Shown: in pieces, positions 1-8,034 of the stretch
Layout of the letters: each line of letters starts with the position of its first letter
Numbering within the stretch: the first letter of the stretch is position 1
Assembly (NCBI GenBank): GCA_013054445.1
Contig: JAAMPI010001430.1
Span: 1-14,525 of the forward strand
Length of the DNA stretch: 14,525 nucleotides
Direction of reading: 5' to 3'
Source: Cudoniella acicularis
Taxonomy: Eukaryota > Ascomycota > Leotiomycetes > Helotiales > Helotiaceae
Made by a program: the position numbers and the translations under genes
Notes under the pieces: model-generated
Told to the model about the DNA's origin: nothing
The model's input: the letters and a program-made list of their open reading frames with translations, nothing else
The model's database searches: none

Positions 1-377
1 AGGGCGGTTGTGGGGTTATGTGAAGTTGTTGGGAAGAGAGGAGGGAAATTGGTGTGGATAGACAAATATGTTTTACTATACTAGGTACCAGGCGTCAGGA
101 ATGTTGCGTAGTACTTGTAAAATGGGATGAGATTCAACATTGCAAGAGAATTGAAAATTTTCATTTCGTAATACTAAAAAGAATCTCCAGGTTGTAAAAA
201 ACCAAATCTTGTCTACTTTTATCTTCAAAGGACCCTGTTCTCGTCCATTCCTCGCCCAAAGCATATAAATTCGTTACCTTGCGGACCGATTCTCCATTAT
301 ATTCCCAGACAATTTGAACACCAAGCCGAACCCAAGCACCAAATCAGATCCCGAAAAAGAAACCCACCTCTCAACAA
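1..377. other. 3' flank of trehalose phosphorylase, no gene seen
   Basis: No protein-coding stretch with plausible codon use or splice structure was recognised here. The short open frame at 76-264 (minus) resembles no family I know and sits immediately downstream of the stop codon at 378-380, so the stretch is best read as 3' UTR plus intergenic DNA. Confidence 0.5.
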
Positions 378-3113
378 CTAGAATCTCGGCAATCTATTCT
401 CCCCCTCCAAATAAGGCAACCCGGCCTCCTCTCTCGCAAGATCATTAACCCACTTCTCGTTCGGCAAAAGTGGCTTTCCATTACTCCACATATCCGCCAA
501 ATAAAACCAACTGAGCGCATTCCCCACCGTTCCCACCTCATCACTCACGCTCACTTTCGCATAAGCACTCATCTTGTTATACAACTTATCATCCGTCCAC
601 AAATCGAGCAAATGGCCCGCCACCGCGCTCCAGTCTCCAGGATCAACTAGGTACCCATTCTTATTGTTTTGGACTTGGAGTGGGATGCCGCCGCAATTGG
701 TAGCGATGACGGGTTTGCCTTTGTGCAGGGCTTCGGAGACTTTTACTTCGAAGCCTTCTCGAGTGGAGAGTTGGAGGACGATGTGCGAGGCTGAGAGGAG
801 AGTGTTGAGGAGTTGGTCGTTGGGGGCGAGACGCATGACGGAGATGTCGGCGAGGAGGTGGGGGTATTTGCTTTCGAGATGGGACATGGTCTGGTCGTAG
901 ATGATGGTTCCGTCTGGGTCGTCGACAGAGCCGTTGCCGCAACTATTGAGGTTAGCTTGTGCAGCAAAAACCGCGAATGGGAAAGGCAAGAGGGGCTTTA
1001 CATTACGAGTTGTGGTGCTTCGGCAAAACGGGAGTGCTTGGCAAGAAGGTGGCGGAATTCGGCATAAGACTCGATAACATCTCGGGATTCCCTTCGCGGG
1101 ATCGAATCGAGCTACTTGCACGATGTATTTTTCTGGAAGGTAATTGTTAAAGAATGCCCTCATTTGACTTTTGATAAAAGCTTACTGGCTGGCCATCTCA
1201 GTTCCGCCCTGGAGCATTGTCAGCAGAATTCTAAACCGGAAGGATTGGTACTAACATTCTCAATTGGTGACATTGCTCATTGTATAGGTGACCGTAATAT
1301 GCCTGATCCCAATCGCTCAGATCCTTGTTGAGCCCATCGAGCCTAGAATTAAAATTAGCTGGGTATTTGTAAACACGAGGCAAGCGTTGTAAAGGCGTAC
1401 CAATCTATTTTTAAAGGTATCGAGTTAGCAATGGATTTTTCTCAGCAGTTCAAGAGATAAAAGCCCCAAATAGGAGTTGATAGATAGGGAGGAGGCGTAC
1501 CTGTAGTTGCTGGCAGATAACAAACTTTCGATCTCGGCACATTGGCTGGGACGAAGGCAGGAATTGGGTGGCTAATGAACATATCTGCACGCTTGATATT
1601 CGACCAAAGGAATTTCCAAACATCTGCTTGAGGCGTTCCTTCTTTGTTGGCCAAGTCGCTGCGGATTTGGATATGGCTTCGGTAGAGAACTGGTCTATCA
1701 GGAGTGAGGTTTTTGATCATGGGGATAAGACCAGGCATTTGTGGATCATCGATCTGCTCAGGTTAGAAATATCTTTAGTAATTTGGAGAAAGCTTACGAT
1801 AATGACATCTGCCCCTCCTTCAGCTGGATGCCGCAAAGGTCCACCTGGGCTGAGCCAGTATCGCTTGGCATTGTCTTCGATCCAACTGACCAGAACCTGT
1901 TTATCTTCCGCGCTGATAAATTCGGTTGGTTTGGCAACACCTTGAAGAATATTGTGGATAGTCTTGGTTATGCGAAATACCCCGGGTCTTGGTTTAGGCA
2001 CATACCTTAGAAGGTTAGCGATGTTGGAGGGAAGGTTCGCGGTTTGCTTACCAAGTTAGATCGACTTTGAGGAGACGAGCGAGTCGGACAAGAGCATGTC
2101 TCATAAGAGCGACTCCACCACCTTGAGGTGTGCTGGAAAAGAATGCGATCTTTGTTCCCTTCTCCTTCAAGGAATGAACGAATTTCATCATTGCCTCCCA
2201 GGTTTGAGGAGCACAGCTTCCCTGAAAATCATCAAGGGAAAGAATTCGAGCTTGAAATCCCGAGTCTACCTCGACGATACCTCTGTATCCGACTTGTTGC
2301 AATGGGGCAAGACTCGGGCCAAAGTGCCTTTGTAAAAGTTAGCATGGAAAAGACATTTATGATGTTTGGAACGCAATCATCTCAAAATCAAGATCTAACT
2401 TACATGATGCATTTTCTTGCCATAGAATCTGCTTGCTCATCGATACACTTCAATTCCCAATAACTCGCGTCTTTCAATACAGACTCATGTCCCTCAACTT
2501 GGGGTGTGATTGAAATAGGAACGATATCCAAGTCCAACCACAACTTTGAACAAAGCTTTGGGCTCCGCTTCAAGAGGTCGTGAGGCACACCTGCCCCAAT
2601 GAACTTGCTCAAGTTTTCACGCTCGTATCGTCCCAATTCCTCCACGACATAGTCTGCGATGCGGTCTTCTCCTGGTTTCAGATTTCCATTGAGCTCAATA
2701 GTTTTGACACTGAAGTCGAGAAGATATGTGTTGTCATGAATAGCAATTGCCACAACTGCGGTATGGGAATCACTAAAGGCTGCTGCAATTCCAGTGTAGA
2801 GTGTCTGGGTGATATATGTCAAATAGTGTTTAGTTTTGAAGAAACGACAATATGGACTTACTGTCAGAGCAGCTGCAAATTTTCCTTCTTTCTGTACTAC
2901 TTCACTGACTCTCCGAGTGCGATGTGCCGAGGATTTTCTCTGGAAACTTTGGCCATGTTTGAAAGCCATCAAAGCATAGACATATGGCCTCAAACTTCTC
3001 GGTGTCTTCCTGAGGGGAGTAGGGTCCCTCGATGGAACGCTGCTCTCACTGTCGGAGGGCGATGCATCACCCTTGACGGCAAGAAGCGATGAATGTTGAT
3101 TTGATGTTGGCAT
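378..3113 (-). CDS. ccg-9: Trehalose phosphorylase/trehalose synthase (GT4, CCG-9 type), ten exons, one-base frameshift
   Basis: Retaining GT4-family enzyme interconverting trehalose plus phosphate with glucose and glucose-1-phosphate, expected in the cytosol; in Neurospora the orthologue ccg-9 is clock-controlled. Exons (minus): 3113-2862, 2804-2404, 2327-2052, 2005-1798, 1753-1501, 1404-1401, 1342-1256, 1208-1186, 1132-1002, 942-378. All introns are GT-AG and join in phase. Omitting one surplus base near 1082 gives 732 codons plus stop, a normal length for fungal members. Landmarks: GGGVALMRHA (about residues 287-296, sugar-nucleotide-type loop), IIDDPQMPGLIP (about 379-390), YRSHIQIRSDL (about 403), PATTDWLDGLNK across the microexon, KYIVQVARFDPAKGIP (ends about 518), and the GT4 E-x7-E pair at about E607 and E615 followed by GKPVIAT. 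The first ATG, at 3113, is the chosen start. The extra base after Pro518 shifts the frame, so this copy may be damaged or may carry a sequencing error. Confidence 0.88.
943..1001 (-). other. 59-nt intron in trehalose phosphorylase whose retention would offset the frameshift
   Basis: Donor GTAAAG at 1001, GCTAAC branch site and TAG acceptor ending at 943. Splicing joins CTC GTA AT to T TGC GGC, giving Q-L-V-I-C-G-N-G as in the family. The intron contains no stop in the shifted frame, and 59 plus the one surplus base is 60, so retention brings the frame back at CGNGSVDD. Confidence 0.7.
1401..1404 (-). other. Predicted 4-nt microexon of trehalose phosphorylase
   Basis: On the minus strand the bases ATTG lie between a TAG acceptor (1407-1405) and a GTACGCC donor (1400 downward). 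They are flanked by introns 1405-1500 (96 nt, with a GCTAAC-like branch site) and 1343-1400 (58 nt, with CTAAT near its 3' end). The upstream exon ends in ACT ACA G and the downstream exon begins G CTC GAT GGG. Only insertion of the four bases restores T-D-W-L-D-G, which is the family-conserved PATTDWLDGLNK segment. Joining the two large exons directly would shift the frame. Confidence 0.75.
2805..2861 (-). other. 57-nt in-frame, stop-free intron in trehalose phosphorylase
   Basis: Donor GTAAGT at 2861 and CACCCAG acceptor ending at 2805, with a CTAAA/CTATT-like branch region. It lies between ALT and TLYTGIAAAF. Its length is a multiple of three and it has no stop codon, so a retained transcript would carry 19 extra residues rather than be truncated. 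Confidence 0.65.
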
Positions 3114-3775
3114 TTTGAGTTTGTATAAGAACTTGACATTGACCGAAGGGAAGGTTTGCTGGACAGCAGCTTTTGTACTTTTGGGTGATGTGGGGGGTTC
3201 ACGAATCGCAAGGCTGTGTTATGTCATGGGCTTCACGAGGCAAGTCACACCACCTTTTTGGCGTGGTGACCAAGTCACAAACTTAGTCAACGAATGAGGG
3301 CCATTCGGATTCCGGCGTACTTTGGGGCGGTGAACGTGCCTGTGGCAAACGGAGAGGTTGTTGTGTAACTTATGGTATGCTATGTTGCGCTGTCCAGTCA
3401 ATATCAGCTCATGCAAGGGTCTCAGCCTCGCAGCCTCGCGTGAGATACGACCTAAAGTCGTGTTGATAATATTAGCAGTTCATTACTCTCATGTTTAAAA
3501 GTATAGTACAGTAATAAAACGTTACTCGACATGCTTACCATGGCTTTGTTGAAAATAACGTTACTCTGGAATCAAACAAAGGTTTATGCAAACCTTAAAA
3601 TACTTCCTGTATTACCAGGTCGAACTTGAAAATAGCATGACCCGGCCGTGAGTAGCACCTACTCGGGTACCTGCAGGGTAGCACAGGGGCAATTTATTGT
3701 GCTTTAAACAACCTGATGAATGAATCTGACTTTCATGGATTTCTGGGCTGGCTGCTACATTTAAGCCTCCCTCTC
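3114..3775. other. Intergenic: trehalose phosphorylase promoter side and esterase 3' flank
   Basis: This 662-bp stretch separates the trehalose phosphorylase start (3113, minus) from the stop of the upstream, co-oriented esterase gene (3776). No coding exon was recognised on either strand. It should hold the phosphorylase promoter and 5' UTR, but I could not assign a convincing TATA box or named transcription-factor site. Confidence 0.5.
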
Positions 3776-4810
3776 TTACGATGCGAAGGGGCCGCTGAAT
3801 AGCCAAGCCCCAAAATCTTCAAGCATTTCCTCAGTTCTCTTTTTATTCAGTGCCACCGCATCTGGGCCTGGGTTATTCATAAGGTTGTGAGTGAAGCCGT
3901 GGCGGACCCCTCGGGCCATAGTCCATTTGTAAGTGCCCTTTTCAAAGCCATATAACCCATTTTCCCTTCCTCGTAGATCCAAGCCAGCCAGATCGGATAT
4001 GGTATCTCTTGCCTCATTAGCTAGCATATCATATTCAGCTCCAACCATGTATATCCACCGAGGAAGATTATCTGCCTGCGCATATCTGACACTGAGAAGC
4101 GGGTCTCGCATATTTTGGCCTGGCGGAATGTATGCCCAGTCCCATATTGGACCCCAGTCCTTCAAATCGTCCAAGTCTTTCGCATGTCGATATGGTCTCG
4201 ATTGCTGTTTCTCTGCTAGCGGAAGAGTAAAATCTGTAATTGGATAAAAAGACGCAATTCCCTTTATTTTGTCCTTCAGTATCTGGCCTGCCGAGAGACT
4301 CAGATTACCACCAGCGCTGAAGCCGCCTAGAACCACTCGCGATTTATCAACAGGGAGCTTTTCATCATTGATGATAGCTTGTGCGATAGCAACAACGTCG
4401 TTCGTTGGCTTTGGAAATTTGTTCGAAGGAGCCTTGCTGTATTCGATGCTCGCGACGAGAACGTTGAATTTGTTTGTAAATGTGGCACAGAACTCGTCGT
4501 CAAATTGCGCGTCTAGAAGAGCGTGTCCGCCGGCATGAAGGTCGATATACAGAGGAAAAAGTTCTGCGGATTCGTGGAACTCCTTAGGGACGAATATTCG
4601 ATTGACGAGGCGTGGTCGACACGGGTAGGCTTTCAAATATGTCGGTCGAAGCTCAGACGGCTGTGATTGGAGCAGACGGACTACTGCAAAGCCAATTTTC
4701 GTGATAAGCTTGAGGGACCATAGCTTGAAGAAATATACAACTCGTTTCGTAAGGGAAGGTTTTGAGACAAGACGAGCGGATGGGGTACGATTGATCTCTG
4801 GAGGAGTCAT
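3776..4810 (-). CDS. Alpha/beta-hydrolase fold-3 (HSL-like) esterase/lipase
   Basis: Intronless protein of 344 residues from the ATG at 4810. The frame stays open upstream to 4876 but contains no earlier ATG (it opens with TTG), so Met at 4810, with G at -3, is the likely start. Order of features: a basic, hydrophobic N-terminal stretch (FFKLWSLKLITKIGFAVV, about residues 28-45) that could be a membrane anchor; the oxyanion-hole region D-L-H-A-G-G-H at 90-96; the nucleophile elbow GFSAGG with Ser165; the acid in GAEYDML, Asp261; and the base in GVRHGF, His304. These positions make a complete Ser-Asp-His triad of the hormone-sensitive-lipase family, which hydrolyses carboxylic esters; the substrate cannot be told. 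The usual HGGG reads HAGG here. It lies tandem to and upstream of the trehalose phosphorylase, without evidence of co-function. Confidence 0.88.
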   Translation of the reverse strand: MTPPEINRTPSARLVSKPSLTKRVVYFFKLWSLKLITKIGFAVVRLLQSQPSELRPTYLKAYPCRPRLVNRIFVPKEFHESAELFPLYIDLHAGGHALLDAQFDDEFCATFTNKFNVLVASIEYSKAPSNKFPKPTNDVVAIAQAIINDEKLPVDKSRVVLGGFSAGGNLSLSAGQILKDKIKGIASFYPITDFTLPLAEKQQSRPYRHAKDLDDLKDWGPIWDWAYIPPGQNMRDPLLSVRYAQADNLPRWIYMVGAEYDMLANEARDTISDLAGLDLRGRENGLYGFEKGTYKWTMARGVRHGFTHNLMNNPGPDAVALNKKRTEEMLEDFGAWLFSGPFAS

Positions 4811-5359
4811 GTCGGGAACCAGGTTCCTTGAATGGTTTGGTTGGAGGATTATCTTGAGGTGCAGATTAGCAAGCAAATTATAGTCTCAGAAAGCGACATG
4901 CATCTTTGCGACCTGTTTCTTTATCTGCGTGGTACGAGATACTTGAGGGCTGAAGGCATCCGTGCTAATTGTCAGGGGTCCAATCGAGATGTCGTCCAAA
5001 TATAGGGAGCTTTCAACATGACGCCTCGATTCGGCTTACAATAAACAATCGGAAGAGTGTATAGCTTCTGCCTATTCTCGAATCGCAGATGTTGTGTGAA
5101 GAGGCAAAGTCCATGTTTCGTGTCGCGGTTCGTCTTGGCAGAATATCGAGACATGTGATTCACCCCCTTTTAGTATCACAGTAGAGAGCTTCAACGTTAC
5201 ATATCACTTATTTGTTCTCTCCGATTAATCAATCCAGGTTTTTTAATATTCAAAAATAATTCAACATGTGAGTAAATAAAATTGCGATTTCATTACAATT
5301 CTTGAATCTTTCAAGACGAACGCATCATCTTGCTCACCCGGCCCGTCCACGATCAAGGA
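4811..5359. other. Intergenic: promoter side of the esterase, 3' flank of the pseudogene
   Basis: No coding exon recognised. The open frame at 4972-5163 (minus) shows no family resemblance and no splice context. The segment should include the esterase promoter and the 3' end of the decayed gene to its right. Confidence 0.45.
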
Positions 5360-6139
5360 TCATTTCCTCCACAAACCATTCTTATCATCTTGCGGGATGG
5401 AATGAGGAATGTTTAAAGTGTCACCGGGCTCCGTGAGATCGGACTCGTGAACCTAGCAGTTGTTAGTGGTTTGAGCGTAGGTCCTGTTTCAATGGATGAC
5501 AGGTTAGCAAGAATTTACAAAAAACTTCCATGAATTTCCGATGAACTAAATCTCGCAATCTTACATATTTCTTGGGATTTCTTCACCACGGTGCTAGGCT
5601 CTTATGAGAAGATCCGTATCAGGTGGGTAGGTTTTCACAAGTGGGGACGAGGGCCAGTCATCATTATAGCATTTGGCTGCAGTATTTGTTTGCATAGGGA
5701 AGAGCTCATCTGGCCTCTCCGAGTCCGGACCACAATATCTCAAGTCTTCCTGATCTGGAGTAAGTAATAGATTAGACATTCATGATCCTTTAAGTGACGT
5801 AACTAAAGTTAATTTTGACGAACCCGTTCCGTTATATTCTACCCGGTACTGGGCCATGTAACAATTGCCGATAGTCTTTACCCATATTCTAAAATGCGTT
5901 AGTAAAGCTCTATGCGCTAGAAAAGCATTATTTGCATGTACTTATCGTCATCGGTGGCGGTTGCATTTGAGTGGCCATGTGTCTAGTAGGTAAGGCTGAT
6001 TTCTTCGCATAGACTTGGGTTCATCTCCCCTTTATGACAATTGCTATACGCGCGTAGAACGACACTCCTGGGATATGTACTCACTGAGCACCAAGGTTCT
6101 GAATATAGGGTCAAAGTCGTATTGATGAATGGTTTCCAT
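5360..6139 (-). pseudogene. Decayed four-exon gene of unknown family with four in-frame stops
   Basis: Proposed exons (minus): 6139-6085, 6029-5942, 5888-5565, 5483-5360, total 591 nt (197 codons including the final TGA at 5362-5360). All three introns are GT-AG; the second has ACTAAC plus TTTTAG, the third GCTAACC plus AAACAG. Phases agree across every junction. The frame is interrupted by TAG at 5985-5983, TGA at 5782-5780, TAG at 5596-5594 and TAG at 5455-5453. Between stops it reads as ordinary protein, for example WVKTIGNCYMAQYRVEYNG, YCGPDSERPDELFPM and HESDLTEPGDTLNIPHSIP. A TATA-like sequence lies about 160 bp upstream of the ATG. I do not recognise the family. The first intron is the weakest call. 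Alternatives are an intact gene with other splice sites, or chance. Confidence 0.5.
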
Positions 6140-6293
6140 GCTGTAACAAGGTAGAATAATAAGGCCAGAAGAGTTATTCGAAGGAGGCGAACAGAGAGGG
6201 AACTATACTAGTGTGGCATTTTGATCCAAGATAGAAGTCAAGAAAAGTGTGGAATGGGTTAAAACACGAGACGCCGCTATGATGAGGAGACCT

Positions 6294-6312
6294 TCTTTAT
6301 AAAAATATAAAT
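6294..6312 (-). promoter_or_regulatory. TATA-like element upstream of the decayed gene
   Basis: On the minus strand this reads as ATTTATATTTTTATAAAG, about 155-170 bp upstream of the ATG at 6139. A pyrimidine-rich leader follows it. The spacing fits a fungal core promoter, but AT-rich words of this kind are common in intergenic DNA. Confidence 0.35.
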
Positions 6313-7094
6313 CAGATTAAGTATGAGGGTAACAGTCTGTAGTTTGTGGTATTAAAGCAAATGATTTTTAGGCGGCGCTTAACCTTTTATCTGCCTTAAT
6401 TCAAAACGCGTATTGAGAATTTGCGAGGACGGGCGACAGCGTAGTAGAAAGCGAGCCGGCTATTAATCAAAACTTGAAGTTATACCACCAAAGTCGCCTC
6501 GGACACTTAATTTCAATACGTCACATTCTTGATAATGTAACGTACGTAGGGCAAGCGAGTTATAATCGTTTTGCAAGGCATATATATTGCCTATATACTG
6601 AATTTTAATTGTCGTGCGCGCGTCTATGTGGCACATTGTGTAATATAGGATGCCTCCTGCAAACTTTGTATCTCTTTTACTCTTATTATCAGAGCATGAA
6701 GTCTCAATCTTATAAACGGCCTACTTGGCAGCGTTTTATGACGGCTGAAATGGCCTTCTAGAGTAGCAATGAATGGATGCAAGATGGAAAGAATTGCCTC
6801 GGCCCTAGCCGGTTCACTTGACGAGTCTCGTTTACCAAATATAGTAATGTACGAAACAGAAATACAAAGGCTGTCGTCCCCCACCCGCGAATGCCATCGC
6901 ACACTCGTGCCGACAAATGCCGAACTTATCATACATTAATCATTTAAAATAAGCTTTTTCTTCATTCAAGGAACCAGGATACCAGAATAGATATGCATAC
7001 TCTTCGTAAGGAACATTTCCAAAAGCAGACCATCTTAGGGATAAACACAAAATCGCGTGTGCTAAGGCATGTGGCCTTCAAAATCCACATGTTG

Positions 7095-7262
7095 AACAGC
7101 TTCTCGTAGCAAGGTTGAGATAATTCCACTTCCCACGATAGTTCTCCCTTACATCCAAGGTTGAGATGGTTCCATCTTTCGCGCGAGTTTTCCCTTGTAA
7201 ACAGTGCTTCGCGCTTGTACCAAAGTTCAGGTAATTCCATTTTTCAAGATGGTTCTGAACGA
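7095..7262. repeat. Cluster of degenerate direct repeats (about three units)
   Basis: Related blocks begin at 7111 (AAGGTTGAGATAATTCCACT), 7157 (AAGGTTGAGATGGTTCCATC) and 7222 (AAAGTTCAGGTAATTCCATT). Each is followed by a related tail: GATAGTTCTCCCTT, GCGAGTTTTCCCTT and AAGATGGTTCTGAA. The block before unit 3 (AACAGTGCTTCGCGCTTGTACC from 7199, shown in the sequence) resembles the block before unit 1 (from 7095). Spacings are 46 and 65 bp. In minus-strand translation the units give recurring KWNYLN-like words, which may be incidental. Confidence 0.55.
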
Positions 7263-7883
7263 AACGTTTTGTCACTGAGGGCTCTTTTATGCCTTTATTC
7301 TTTATTTTTTCCCTGCTAAAATATATCAAAACAGTAAATAACCGACATAGCTTAACGCAGCCGAAGATTCTTTTCAAGCGATGAAGACTAATGAGCTATA
7401 ACATCCCGTGTATAAGAGAGAATAAGAAAAATAGAAATACGAGAATAACTTCCGCATGTGCAAACCTGTTGGCGATGGAGAAAACGACAATCGTAAGGTA
7501 AAACAGAGGAGAAAGGAAAACCTAGGAAAGTGAAAAGGGCGCGGCGCCGGAAAACAACTTTAGTGCATCCGTCTTACTGCGGAATTCTTGATACAAGATG
7601 GAGACCTTAATTATTTGTCCTGACGAATCAACTGACTGTCTTCGCGAAGACAAGTGAGCACTTAGACAAAAGACTGATTAAATTAGATCGCAGGGCAGAA
7701 ACTCGATTTTGGAGACTGGCGTTCAACACTAAAACGAACACCCTGCTCAAGGCGTTCCGCAAGTCCCGCAGATCAGCGACTTTATTTTCACAAGAAAACC
7801 CTACATTTGGAAACTATTCGGTGGTCCGCATTCCCCCATTTTGTGGATAAATCAACTTGCGGTCTTCGTTTTTCATTGACTCC

Positions 7884-7893
7884 CTAATATAAA
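7884..7893 (+). promoter_or_regulatory. TATA-like element upstream of the SDR gene
   Basis: The sequence CTAATATAAAC lies about 145 bp upstream of the first possible in-frame codon of the SDR at 8035. Position and composition fit a core promoter TATA box; there is no independent support. Confidence 0.3.
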
Positions 7894-8034
7894 CCTCAAA
7901 CTCGGTGACACTTGTAACTAATAACAAGACGAAAACGCATACAACCAACTCAAAAACCGATAGCATTCAAAAGATTCTTACGGATCAACCTCAAACGTAA
8001 CAATCTGGCGCTCGCATCCATCTATAACTCGTAG

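Larger units (their letters stand above)
6140..8034. other. Long intergenic stretch, no convincing gene
   Basis: About 1.9 kb between two divergently arranged genes (the decayed minus-strand gene and the plus-strand SDR). A 102-codon ATG-initiated minus frame at 6624-6932 shows no recognisable domain or splice partner and is probably chance. Minus frames at 6962-7377 cover a degenerate repeat cluster listed separately. No transposase-like motif, tRNA or terminal repeat was recognised. A TATA-like word near 7886-7892 may belong to the SDR promoter. Confidence 0.5.

Noticed and set aside
378..1163. A single open frame that could be called as one 261-residue exon
   Set aside because: It reads through a clear splice acceptor at 1133 and the 59-nt intron 943-1001, and includes about 47 residues unlike the family. 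It is open only because the one-base insertion and the intron length add up to 60.
4811..4876. Extension of the esterase to an upstream start at 4876
   Set aside because: The added 22 codons contain no ATG (the frame opens with TTG); the first Met is at 4810.
5980..6045. Possible tRNA ending in a GGGTTCATCTCCC T-loop-like word
   Set aside because: Only three T-stem pairs form, and no A box, anticodon stem or acceptor stem could be folded. The region fits the minus-strand pseudogene better.
6624..6932. Minus-strand ATG-initiated frame of 102 codons
   Set aside because: No domain, no splice partner and no coding-like composition beyond being open; kept only as a remark in the intergenic entry.
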